A stretch of 64,000 nt of DNA, from assembly GCA_905178155.1 (NCBI GenBank), contig CAJINV010000002.1:5141709-5205708 (forward strand). The letters are read 5' to 3'. The stretch comes from Amoebophrya sp. A120 (taxonomy: Eukaryota; Sar; Dinophyceae; Syndiniales; Amoebophryaceae). Below, one piece after another: positions 12,001 to 22,400 of this stretch. Every line of letters begins with the position of its first letter. The first letter of the stretch is position 1. The translations under genes and the position numbers were made by a program. Under the pieces are notes generated by a model that did not search any database, was not told the origin of the DNA, and saw nothing but the letters and a program-made list of their open reading frames with translations.

Positions 12001-14381
12001 GCAATTTATTTTCATACTATAACTACCTTCTTTGAATCCGTTTTTCTGGAAGTCCGCGATGTCCATGATGTCCTTGGCCAAGATGTGCAGTTGATGGGCC
12101 TGACACACGTATTGCAAAATAAACGTCTGCAGAAGGCGGTGTCCACCGGGATTATCCTTGGTCTGTTTGATCCTCTCTAAGTTACACGCATGTGAGTAGA
12201 GGCGCAGTCGTCGGTAGGCCTTCAGGATGTTGCTCCCGGCGTCGGAATGGCAAAGCCAAAAACACAGGGGGTCACCGGGATGATACTTCGTCGTTGCGCC
12301 CGGAAGCGGCGCGAGGTTACCGATGATGGCGTATATGGCGGAAAGCACGTTGTCTGCATCAGATCCGCCTCGTACCCCTTTCGGCGTGTACTGCCGCAGC
12401 CGGACCTTGCCGGGAGTCCCGATCACTCCAAACTCCGCCGTAGCAATGACAAATTCGAGCTGAAAGAAGCCTTCGGTGTCAAAAGTCGTACCGTCAGGTC
12501 CGAGTCGAAAAAAAACCACCTTGCGCGGGGTCGGAGGAGTAATAGACAAACTCAGCTGCTCCTTACGCTTCGCCTGGTCCACGTGAAATAGGAGCACGTC
12601 CTTGCCGCCGTCCTTGATGTTGAAGTCCTTGCCCTTGGCAATCATGTCCCAGCACGCCGTGTTACCTGCGTGAAAGAACGTTAAAGTTTTCAAATGTTCC
12701 ATTTTACCGCGCACGTGGATGACAGTCACTTTTTTAAAATTTTCATCATCACCTCTTGCAATTTTTTTCATCATCGCCTATCGCTCAGCTCCGTATCAGT
12801 TGCAGTCAGTTGCAGTAGCAGTTGCAGTCAGTTGCAGTAGCAGTTGCAGTAGCAGTTGCAGTTCGAATTCCTATTACTAGATTTAAAAAACCAAAAAAAT
12901 TTGTACCGCATATATCGTCGATTTCGTTTCTCATGCCCATTTCGAGCGCGCGGTCATAAGCATCTTCTTTGCGCAGCGCGTACTTCGTGAAGGCGGCGTC
13001 GTCTGCTTTACGCTTTTTCTCCGCGTCCGCTTGCTCAGAAACCACCTCAGCAATTCCTTTGTTGTTCTGCAGCACGCAACCGTGCTCACCTTCCTTCTTA
13101 TCCTTCGACGAGTCCGTGTGCTGCAACCGCGACAAGGCGGAAGACACAAGCTTTGCGTCAAACAGCTGCTGCAAAAACTCGACCTTTTTCCGCGCAGTGA
13201 CGGGAGAACGGCCAATCACGAAACCGACGTACTCGACCTGTTCGTCAGGCGTGAGAGTGGCAAAATACGACCACTCCACGGCGTCTCTCCACTCTTCCTC
13301 CACGAAAGCAGGGCGCTTGTACTTTTTATCGTTGAAGGTGAAGGTCAAGTCCTCGTCTTTCGTTTTTACTTCACCCTCTTCGACCATGACATGGATGGAA
13401 ATCCGGTATCTGATCAAAATTGTTTTTGTTTTTCCTTGATGTTGATGTTGATAATTGTTGCTATTGATTATGAGTGTCATTGTGTATGCGTTTATTTTGA
13501 TCTCGAGGTACAGGCATTCTCACATGCGTCGAGTAAAAGTTTAATCTTGCAACCAAATCTAAATTTCGACCGACCTAGTCTCGAGCTCCTCGATGACAAA
13601 CTCCTGGAGCCGCTTGGTGCGCTGGTACTTGTCGGCCATGACGTCGGCGCGCGCGTTTTTCTCCACCTTCTCCTCCTCGGTATCCATGTCATCGATCAAA
13701 ATGTCGCTTTTCTTGAAAAGACCCTTCTCTTCGTGCGCCGTCTTGCAATACCTGAAAAAAAGTTTTTCATTGTCGTGATGATATTTCTGTTTCAAAAACA
13801 ACAGCCGCACATGTTGACTGAAAATAGAAATTGAAATAGTATGTCTTGCATGATGAACAAAGTCTGCACTACTTCGAATGGTAGACAAAAGAGCACGTCG
13901 AGTTTAAGTAACAATATATGTACTGGCTCCACTTCTTCCGAATTTGTTCCACCGTGGGCACGGGGATCGGCAAGTACTGGGGTCGCAGAAACTCCGCCTC
14001 GTCGCGCGCAAGTTCGGCAAAAACTGTCGCGCCCTCCTTGAGCACGTCGTGCACATGTTCGAATGTGCTGCAAGACCGCACCATATCGAGGATGGGGTAC
14101 TCCAATTCGTCGCGTTTGTAGCAAGTAGTCCCGGCGACCAAGTGCTTGCACTCTTGCGCGGCAAAAATTTCTTTGTTATTTTTGCGCTTCTTGTCCGGTG
14201 GCGGCATCCGGTGCATGCCCTCAATCAAACGTTGCACATGCTCCGAGGATCTCATGTTCTCGTCCTCTATCGTGTGCTCCAACGCCTTGAGGAGCAGGTC
14301 GGCCGGCAGCGAAGGCTGCGCCGACGAAGAGTTAGAGTTCCACATCTTTTTATAATTCTTCATTTTCTCGTCAAAATCCAT
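9084..14381 (-). CDS. Element gene 1: 1,318-aa multi-exon protein, candidate transposase
   Basis: Eight exons on the minus strand with fully consistent phase: 14381-13924, 13751-13575, 13409-12907, 12665-12027, 11847-11414, 11139-10531, 10368-9631, 9482-9084. Introns are GT-AG except the fifth, which is GC-AG in my model and holds an introner. The protein begins MDFDEKMKNYKKMW. In exon 4 an Asp in CHSDAGSNILKAYRR (about residue 521) is followed 46 residues later by CQAHQLHILAKD (about 567-578). A D...C-x2-H-x-L layout with a trailing K-D recalls hAT-type DDE transposases, and hAT elements make 8-bp duplications like this one. I cannot place the other catalytic acids, so the call is tentative. 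Later exons are charged and show no known domain. Confidence 0.75.
11141..11406. mobile_element. Introner, family B, in element gene 1
   Basis: Ends TATCCTGTGCAAAAATATCG and, reversed, TATCCTCTGCAAAAATATCG form inverted repeats of about 30 bp. The same TIR family bounds the introner at 48749-48897 in a different gene. It fills the intron between exons 5 and 6. Flanking 5-mers (AGTGC, AATAT) do not match, so the duplication is lost or the ends have drifted. GC-AG splicing (ATG|GCATATT ... GGATAG|CACTCG on the minus strand) keeps the frame. Confidence 0.78.
12797..12862. repeat. CAGTTGCAGTAG microsatellite
   Basis: Five to six imperfect CAGTTGCAGT(AG) units in the third intron of element gene 1. 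Simple-sequence DNA. Confidence 0.8.
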
Positions 14382-15270
14382 TTTATTTTTATAAACTTCT
14401 CCCTAGAAAAAGATTTTTTTTTTCCAACTGATGCGAAGGGTAAGACAAGCATCAAAAGCAACTGATGCGAAGGGTAAGACAAGCATCAAAAGCAAATGAA
14501 TCGAAAAGGAAAACCAAAAGCAAAACGACAACTTCCAGCCAGATGATCCTCTTCATGCTTTGATCAATCCATCACGACAGATCTTGGAGCTTTGATCGAG
14601 ATCACTTCGTGTTTGGATCCAGGAACAAAATCATCAAAACCGTTGTCATCCATCTTGCGCGAAAAACGAAACCGTCATCATCTATCTTGCGCAAACTAAC
14701 GCGACGAAAACAAGAGCAGGAGAGTCGAACAAGCTTTCTTCTGCATGAGATCTTTTCTGTTTCGCGCCCCAGACTCTGCGCATCTACTTAGTTTTCTCCT
14801 GTGCGTTTTGCTTTTACTTTCTGCTTCTCATTCTATTTATATTTTCTACTTCTACTTCTGCTTTCTCTTCTACTTTCTACTTCTCCTCCCCGAAACTCAT
14901 GCTCGACATAGCAGCGTCGTGGCCGCTCCTGCTGTGGCTATCCCCTTGGTTGGGTCGCTCCTGATATTGTTGTTTTTTTCTCATTAACATTGACATTCTC
15001 TTTATACGCGAAAGACATCATCGGAGGCGCATATGTAAAATCTCAAACTCAAAGTCAAAACCAAAAGCCAAAAGCATTGCAACTCTGAAAATGCGGACGA
15101 CTCAAACGCTCCGCTATCATAATGATCAGCTCAATGAAACAACAAAAACATAACCTGCTTTCCCCTTCTAGTTCTCTGCCATTCGTGTGCTTCGCCTTTC
15201 GCTTTTCACTTCCAGCCTGCTATAACTGAAACGCATTTCCACAAACCCGCCATAGCTGAAGCCGCATAGT
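14382..15270. other. Non-coding interior right of the element, upstream of element gene 1
   Basis: About 890 bp between the gene 1 start and the right TIR, so it should hold that gene's promoter and 5' leader. It carries a 34-bp tandem duplication (14426-14493) and a pyrimidine-rich tract near 14805-14890. No supported gene. Confidence 0.5.
14426..14493. repeat. 34-bp tandem duplication
   Basis: Two head-to-tail copies of a unit starting AACTGATGCGAAGGGTAAG, just upstream of the element gene 1 start codon. Promoter-proximal by position; role unknown. Confidence 0.85.
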
Positions 15271-15651
15271 TCGAATAGTTGTGGTTTTGTAATAAACCAC
15301 AACTATTCGAAATTTTAGCTCGGTGTAGAGGAACTCGCATTTTCCGGAAATGAAGGTTTGTTTTGCTCGGTTGAAGTTGTTTTGCTCGGTTGGTGATATT
15401 TTGGTTTTCGGTGTTTAGAATGTTGGTTCGGTGGATCAGTGAAGTCGGTGGCTCAGATAGAATCCGTGCTCTTCAGAAAGCAGTTCTGCGTTCTCAAGAA
15501 TTTAGTTTTTGCATCACAAAGAAATGTTTTCTCCATGACAAAAAATTGTTTTCATGACAATCGAAATCGGTTTTTGCATTTTGGAAAATGAAAAATACGG
15601 CTCAGAAAATGCAATAGTTAATACTGAACTTTTGTACTTTGTCCATTCATA
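15271..15651. repeat. Right terminal inverted repeat (381 bp)
   Basis: Reverse complement of 792-1172 with no mismatch found by eye. It ends ...CTTTGTCCATTCATA and starts with the 15271-15310 palindrome. Confidence 0.93.
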
Positions 15652-15659
15652 AGGCAGTA
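15652..15659. repeat. Right 8-bp target-site duplication
   Basis: AGGCAGTA directly outside the right TIR, identical to 784-791. Confidence 0.9.
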
Positions 15660-16486
15660 GCAGTAGAGGAGCCAACGCGACGACACGGAAGCGACTTTCG
15701 GTGAAAGAACGCGACGAGCTGTCGACTCCGCTCGCTAGGTTTTGTTACACGCTCCCGGCGTATCGAATTCGTGTATTTTATTTCCGATTATTCGCAAGAA
15801 GTTGAAGTTGAAGTACCCTGTCCCTGTCGTGCAGGTTCTTTTCCTCTGATTTGCCCTTCTGACAACTTGCCAAAAGTTAGTACTTATCTCCAGCGCATCG
15901 GTGCAAGAAATTGGCTACGGGTTCGCCCTCGGTGAATAAATGAAAATCCGCTACTGTGGGTATTGTGATCGGTTTCGTACTTGCGTATGCAGGAAACAAG
16001 CACTAAAGTAGTTCGTCATCTGCCACACAACGCAGTTGGTCTTTCGCTTTTCTTGAATCTTCGGAAGCACGTTACACTCGCTAGTCCTCGTCTTCGGGCT
16101 CTCTCTTTCGGTCACGAGCAAGCGCGTCCTGTGTAAACGCTTGCGCCTTTGCTTTGTGTTTCTTTCGGTCACGAGACGTTTGGACCGTAAGCATGCAGGA
16201 GAGCAGCTTCGGATCATGTGACTTTGTTTCAAACAGGTTACGTACTGAACCCCCCATTACGTAGCTAGCACGAGAAAAATTGAAGATGGTTCATTGCATC
16301 TCCCCATGATTTTTTGAATAAAGTAGAAGTCCAAACATTTTTATCGATATTGGGTCTGAACCTGAAGAAGCCACCATCAAGAGGGAAGATCTCTACTATC
16401 CCAAGTAGAGGTTTTTATTTCTCATCAACACAGGAACCTTGCGTCGTCATTGCTTGCAACTACTGATCCACCTGCAAAAATAAACC
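15660..16486. other. Intergenic DNA right of the element
   Basis: About 830 bp between the element and the start of the repeat-module gene. No supported gene or repeat. It should contain the downstream gene's promoter. Confidence 0.5.
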
Positions 16487-19400
16487 ATGGCTGGTTACCT
16501 ACTGCGTGGGAGCAGCTGCGCGGAGGCGGATCAGCGAAGAATGCGTCCTTCTTTCCGACATTGGATGATTTTGTGCTGTGTCCGGGGCGGCCTGGATCTG
16601 ATTGGCACGCAGATGGAATCTACCGGTGTGGCGACCGTGCGTGTTCTTGCCGCGCAGAGCAGCACGAGGAAGTCGATGAATTCTCCTGCGTCGACTATGT
16701 TGACCCGGGATCAGCAACAAGGGGAGCCTAAAAATCCTTCGGCTGAAAAAGAAAAAGTTGGAGAGGCGCTGAAGACGGAACAAGAGCAGAACCGACTCCC
16801 GCAAGCAGTGCCGGGTTCATCGCGAGATGATTTGCATCACGGTGGTTCTGGTACCCGCAACGGGCCGTCTCAACATTCGCCCTCTGCCTCCGTCTTGCAA
16901 ACCACAAAGAACAAAATGAATCCTGATGCTGGAGCAGGAAAAGGCGAAGCCGGGTCCTTGGGCCCCCACTCTGTGCAGCAACGGGTTGAAAAGAAAAACC
17001 TTAATCTTGTTCTTCCCGAAAAGCCAACCTCCTCGCTGGCAAAACGCACGGAAAGCAAGTCAAGATCGGAGTTTGGGGAGAATGTTTCGTCTGCAGCGGT
17101 GCCTGCTCAAGAAAACAAACTGGTGCAAGTGCGACAACTACCTTCTTCGACCTCGTCGTTTCTCGGTAAGCAAGACAACTGTTGTGGTGCTCCGGAAGAT
17201 AAAGGTGAAAGAGACCGCTGGGCCGCGCGTCAGCAGATGAACAACGCCGGGGGAGGAGTTCCCGCAGCGCAAGAGTCACGTTCTGTGCCAACAAGTCCCA
17301 ACGCTCGTATTCCTCCGGATAGCATCAACATGCTGGACGGCGGTGGTGGCGTTGCCCCCAGAAAGGTGGTTCCGCCACCGCCACCACGGACTCGGGTTGC
17401 GAGTACACAAGGTGGTGACGATCCTACTGCCCGAGGAGGCGGAGTGTCGACTGACGATCCGCGAGACGCCGGTGGCCCTGGCGGGAACCTCCGCGGGACT
17501 CTGCCTGTTGACGATCCGTACGTGGGAGCAGGGGCTGGACCGCAAGTGCCGCGCCCGCGCCCGAAAGTGGCTGCGAAGTGGCCCGCGCGGCTAGGAGTGC
17601 GTCGCCGGGACGCCGCGAGGGGTACGGGAGGCGACCCCGCCCACAGTAGCATCGGGGCTCATCACCAACGGTCAGAGCTACCCGACGGCCCGGGACACGA
17701 CACAAGCACTCTGATGGACCAGGAAACGCCGGCGGGGCCCGGCAGCGCGGAGCACAAGACAAAACGTGACGGCGGGGGCTTCAACATCCCCGGGGTCCCA
17801 AAGATCGGGCTTCCTACGGGTCTCCCTCGCCTCGCGGTCTCTGGCCGAAAATCTCCCGCACCCGTCCCACCCGAGACCGGCGCGTCAGCTCATGATGCCA
17901 TGGAAGCACCAGACATTGTGGATGAGAAGCTGGTTCTGCCGGACGAGGCGGCTTTCGCCCCTCGGCCGGTCGACGGGCTGCCCACGGAGGAGGTGCCGGA
18001 AACTATGGTGCAGGAGCTGGGGCATGCGGAAGCAAAGGCAGACGGAGACGTGGGATTGAAAGACGTGCTTTTAACATTCCAGCCTCCGCGTGGAGGTGGA
18101 GGGTGGGCGTCCACCGCGTACCGGATGGCACGTGGGCGCCAGCGGCCAACCGAAAACGTGGTGGATTTGGTTCCAGTTGAGCCCGACCGTGTTCCTCGTT
18201 TATTACCTGCTCCGTTGGAATATCCAGATCCAAAGGAAGAGGAACCCAAAACAATCGAGGGCGAAGCTTTGCTGCCTATCCACCTCCAGCATGCTTCGTC
18301 GCCCTTGCCTAAGAGCATCCTCGATAGTCAGCTGCTGCAATCTTTTGAAAACAGGGTTACATCCTCGGCCGCGGCGTTGAAGCTGTACCAAATAACCTTC
18401 GGTGGCAGTGGTCGTGCTCAAGGGGGCACTGGTCAGACCGTTGGTGGTTTGCATCTCGAAGGGTGGATTGAAGACGACGAGGACTTGGGCAGCGATTTCC
18501 AAGGCCGCATTGTAGAGCAGAAAGAGATATTGAATCTGAAACTGCCCGGCGATCATGAAAACCAAAAAATCTCTGGGCCTTTCATGGTCAAGATCGAGTA
18601 TGCCAAAAAGGGCACGACTGGAGACCAAGAAGGCGGGCTGATTAAGAGCCGCTGGTTCAAAGTCGTTGGCTACGATGGAGGCGTGCGCACGGATTCCGAA
18701 GCTTGGAAGGTGGTGGGGAGAGATTACAAGGTTTGGAAGTTATTACGAGACGAAGCACAAAGCCGTTGCCATTCTTCAGCGACGCCCAAAGCGGTTTCGC
18801 AGGACACGTGGGAGGAGATGAGTAGCGGATACCGGCGCTATCGAAGCGACCACGGGAAGGAGGCTGTTGTTGCGCATTATATCATTACTCAGCTCGCAGC
18901 TACGACGTCATGGCGCCACGCTTTTCTTGTCGCTGCACCCACGGTGGATGCGACCCAAGTGAGGCTAAGAGATGACGGGCGCGGGACCAAGACGAGGTGC
19001 AGTTATCAGGGCAAGTCAGAAGGTGGCGTTCAAAGCCCGGCGCGTGAGTTTGTTATCGACATGCCACTCAGCGACATCCGCAAAGATGTCGGGGGGGATA
19101 TGGTGGCGACTGAAGATGGAGGACACCACCTCGACGCGAAAATTGTGGGCCAATATCAACTTGACCTCGCCTCTGATGACGGGGGCGCACAGCCTTTTGT
19201 GTACAATCTGGAGGCAGCGATCGACGACGAGGATTTTTTGAGTGAAAAACATGTTCGACAAGAAGTCCGCGTCTTAGAGGTCACCTCCAGAAGTGACCCT
19301 GATAAAAAACCAGAGCAAGGGTCTGCTACGGACCCGTTCTGGGTCAAGATCGAGATGAAGTACACTGGCGGACGCTTCAACTCGTCATTTCGAAAGAACA

Positions 19401-22400
19401 CCAAGAAAAACACGTGGTTCAAGGTAGTTGGCGCGTTTCATAATAATAAGCGGGGCGATTCCCAAGGGACCTTTTGGAGATTGTATGTGTCTGTGCTTCA
19501 TGCGTTCAGTAACGTCAGGCCGCACCAGCGCTATGTTTTATTCGCCGGGCAACTTATTGCTGCGGCAGCCCCGCCTCTTCCCCGGTCTGTGTTGTTGCCC
19601 TGTGGCCACTGCCTGGGCTACATTATTCGCGTGTATGTTCGCATTGACATTAGGTAGTACGTCAATGGCGGGTGCTGGGCTTTGGTGAGGTCTCCGTAGC
19701 TGGAACCTGCTCAGTGCATATCCGCGGTTCTCCGAGCGACGACGACGTGCAGCGGAAGGCAGCAAGCCTCGTCAGGCGCACGCTGTGGACCAATTTACGC
19801 AAGGCGTGTCGGCGGCACCTTTTAGCACATTGCAGGCGAGTCAGTCGTGCTGCTTGAAATAAGTGCCATCCGTTTATTAAGTTTCTTTTCATCGTTGCGA
19901 TTTTTGTCGTGCGCCTCTCGCCAGCTGCCCGTCAGTGACTAGCTGTCTTCCAGCAGCGCTTATTTGCATGATCTTGTTGCTGTGGGTCGGCGTCAAGCTA
20001 TAACAAACTCGGATGCATGTAGTAGCCTGCATTCCTCCCTGGCTGAGAAAAAGAAGAAGAGCTGCCCACCTGCAGCCTTTGCTGGGTGCAGTCGAGGTGC
20101 GGATTTTCATTTTTACATGTCTATCTGGACTTTTAGGCGCTCCGCCCACGCACTTCCATATGCAGCAGACCAGATCGCGACGAGGTCGGTCCAAAACCCA
20201 AAGAAGGCGAAGTGGTACAATATGGAATTTGTAGGACTTGGGATTAGCCACCAAGACAAGAAGATGCATGTGGAGGCGGACAAGGTGAAGCGCATTGCGA
20301 GCGCGGCAGACGGAGCGATGGCCGGGACCGGGAGTGGCAGCGCCGGTGAAGCGGGACACGCGGAGCGCCCTGCGAGCGCGCCAGCACTGGCAGGAGGCGC
20401 GGGTGAGGCCATGCCTACACAGCCGACGAAAGAAGAAGCTGTCGAAAAGATGCGCGAAGGCGAAGTGGATAAGAAATATGTACTCGCACAACATGGTACG
20501 CTGACTGCCGAAGACGATGCCTCCTCCAAACAGGCGACGTTTAGCTACAACAAAGCCGCAGCGCAAGAAGCTGGGCAACCACAAAAAACTAAAACTCTGC
20601 CTCTTGACTTTAACGTGCCGATACGTGACTTTGTCGCCACTGCTTCGACAAGTGTCAGAATGACGAAACTGTACCAAATAAAGTTCTCACCCGAAATAGG
20701 AAAGCAGTTTGAGCGGGTCCACGGCCTCAACTTGGAGGGGTGGATTGACCGCGAGGATGCGGAGATCCCAGCGCGTATCCTGGAGGTCAAGCGCGCGCGG
20801 GAAGAGCCCAGTGAAGTGCCTGGAGTTGGTGGCGAGATGAAGGACCACTTTCTGGTGCAGATCGAGTTCGGAAGGCCGGCAGACGGGCAGACGCACGCAT
20901 CTTTGTTCGAGGTCGTTGGACTTTTTGGGCGGCCAAATGGAAAGAGGAGTCCGCCTGTTGGCCCCGATCCATTAGGATCGTGGAACGAGTATGAGAATTT
21001 TCTCCATTGGCTTGGCGGAGCCACGCTTTGCGAGGGTTCACTTTGCGATGCCTCTTTCGATTGATCCGAACGGCGGAGAGGCTTTGCCGCTGAACAACCA
21101 AATCAATGGGCTCCTTCATCTAGGATTTAAATGTCTGTTTGCTGTGCCTGCAGGTCGCCGCTGCTTGCCTCAAAGAAGGGCGCGCGCGTTTTGTATTTGT
21201 AGGCATAAAAAAAAGAGCGGCTGGCGCAGAAGGGCAGCTGCGCCAAAGAAGTGTGGCATCGCCTCGGCAGACAAGCAAGTGAAACCCTCGCAAGGAATGG
21301 TCGTAGCGTTCACCACCAGATTTTCTATTCTATATTCGCGGCTTACATGATGATGATCATGATTTGCTCTTCAAGATCGCAGAAGCAGTTGCGCAGGAAG
21401 AAGCTGCGCAGGAACACAAAAGCGCACCCTCGTACATAAATTACGGCTTCCTCAATGATCACGACGGTGCAACGTATCTGGAACACGAGGTGTATTACTA
21501 CCGCGTAGAACTAGAAGCCGAGGAGAAGGACGGCAAGGAGGCGGTGGCGCCGCGCAGTGTCTTGGCCAGACAGGTAAGTACTTTTTACTTAGCTAAAGGT
21601 GATGCATTTACCTGGAGCACATAATTAATGGCTCGTTTTTGCAAGTGTCATTTCTCCTGACATGCTTGTAGGGGGATTGATAAGAAAACTAGTAGGGCCT
21701 ACTAGTTTGCTAAACAATATATAAGGTCCATTATAGCCGACTCGGAAAAGAAGTAAGGTTTTGAAGCCTTAACCTAAAGTTCTGCGACCTGGACTGACGC
21801 CTTCACTGAAGTTAAACCCTAACTGAAGGCTTCAAAGCCTTAGCTTCTGGCATCTTAGCCGAGTCTTGTCCTTAATAGTCTGAGGCCTAGCTTACTAGTT
21901 CGTTTCTTCATCGTCTTCATCATTTAAAGGCAAATCTCATCCAATGCCCGCGTCAGCAAGACCGAAAGTACAAAGACGTACGCACTTTTTTGTTTTTTGT
22001 TCAGGGTCGTGGCGGCCGCCTTCAGCACAAGAAGAAGGTGCTTGACACTCCGGCTCCGCAGGTAGTCCCGGCGGAAGATGTTACTTTTGGTCCCCGGACA
22101 ATCGGTTCAACTTCAAGTACGCCGCTGGAAACTACCTTTGAATACGAGGCAGATATTCACATAGGGACGGAAGAGGTGAGTTTAACAAGTGTCCCCCCTT
22201 CAGCTGCCAATGGGAGGAAGCTAACCCTGGGTTTTTCGCACAAGGGACAGCCCGGTGTTGTGCTGGACTTCGTCCCTGACCTGCCGGAAGGACCAACAAC
22301 GATTGAGGGTGAAGCTCTGCAATTTGGAGGCCCGCTGCTGCCGCCGGAAGGAGGGACAGTTCCGGCCGCGGCGGTGAAGCTGTACCGAATAAGCCTGGCG

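Larger units (their letters stand above)
792..15651. mobile_element. 14.86-kb TIR DNA element with tyrosine recombinase gene
   Basis: The unit is bounded by 381-bp inverted repeats that match base for base by eye, and by an 8-bp duplication of target DNA. Inside are two large minus-strand multi-exon genes (9084-14381 and 2115-7904) and an intact tyrosine recombinase on the plus strand (6047-6829). I see no reverse transcriptase, DNA polymerase B, packaging ATPase or capsid motif. Long TIRs and an 8-bp duplication are typical of cut-and-paste DDE transposons (hAT and KDZ types use 8 bp), whereas tyrosine-recombinase elements do not normally make such duplications. Either the 9084-14381 product is the transposase and the recombinase has another role, or this is an unfamiliar type. 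TIR identity argues for recent insertion. Confidence 0.9.

Noticed and set aside
792-15651. A Maverick/Polinton or polinton-like virus
   Set aside because: Size and long TIRs fit, and some such viruses carry tyrosine recombinases. But I see no capsid, packaging ATPase, protease or DNA polymerase B motif, the genes are full of introns, and the duplication is 8 bp, not the 5-6 bp typical of Mavericks.
15951-16232. Minus-strand ORF upstream of the repeat-module gene
   Set aside because: Arg/Ser/Thr-rich, 93 aa, with no motif or neighbour logic; treated as non-coding.
19889-20677. Minus-strand ORF of 262 aa
   Set aside because: Antisense to a repeat-module exon; the plus strand carries a clear module A at 20655-20930.
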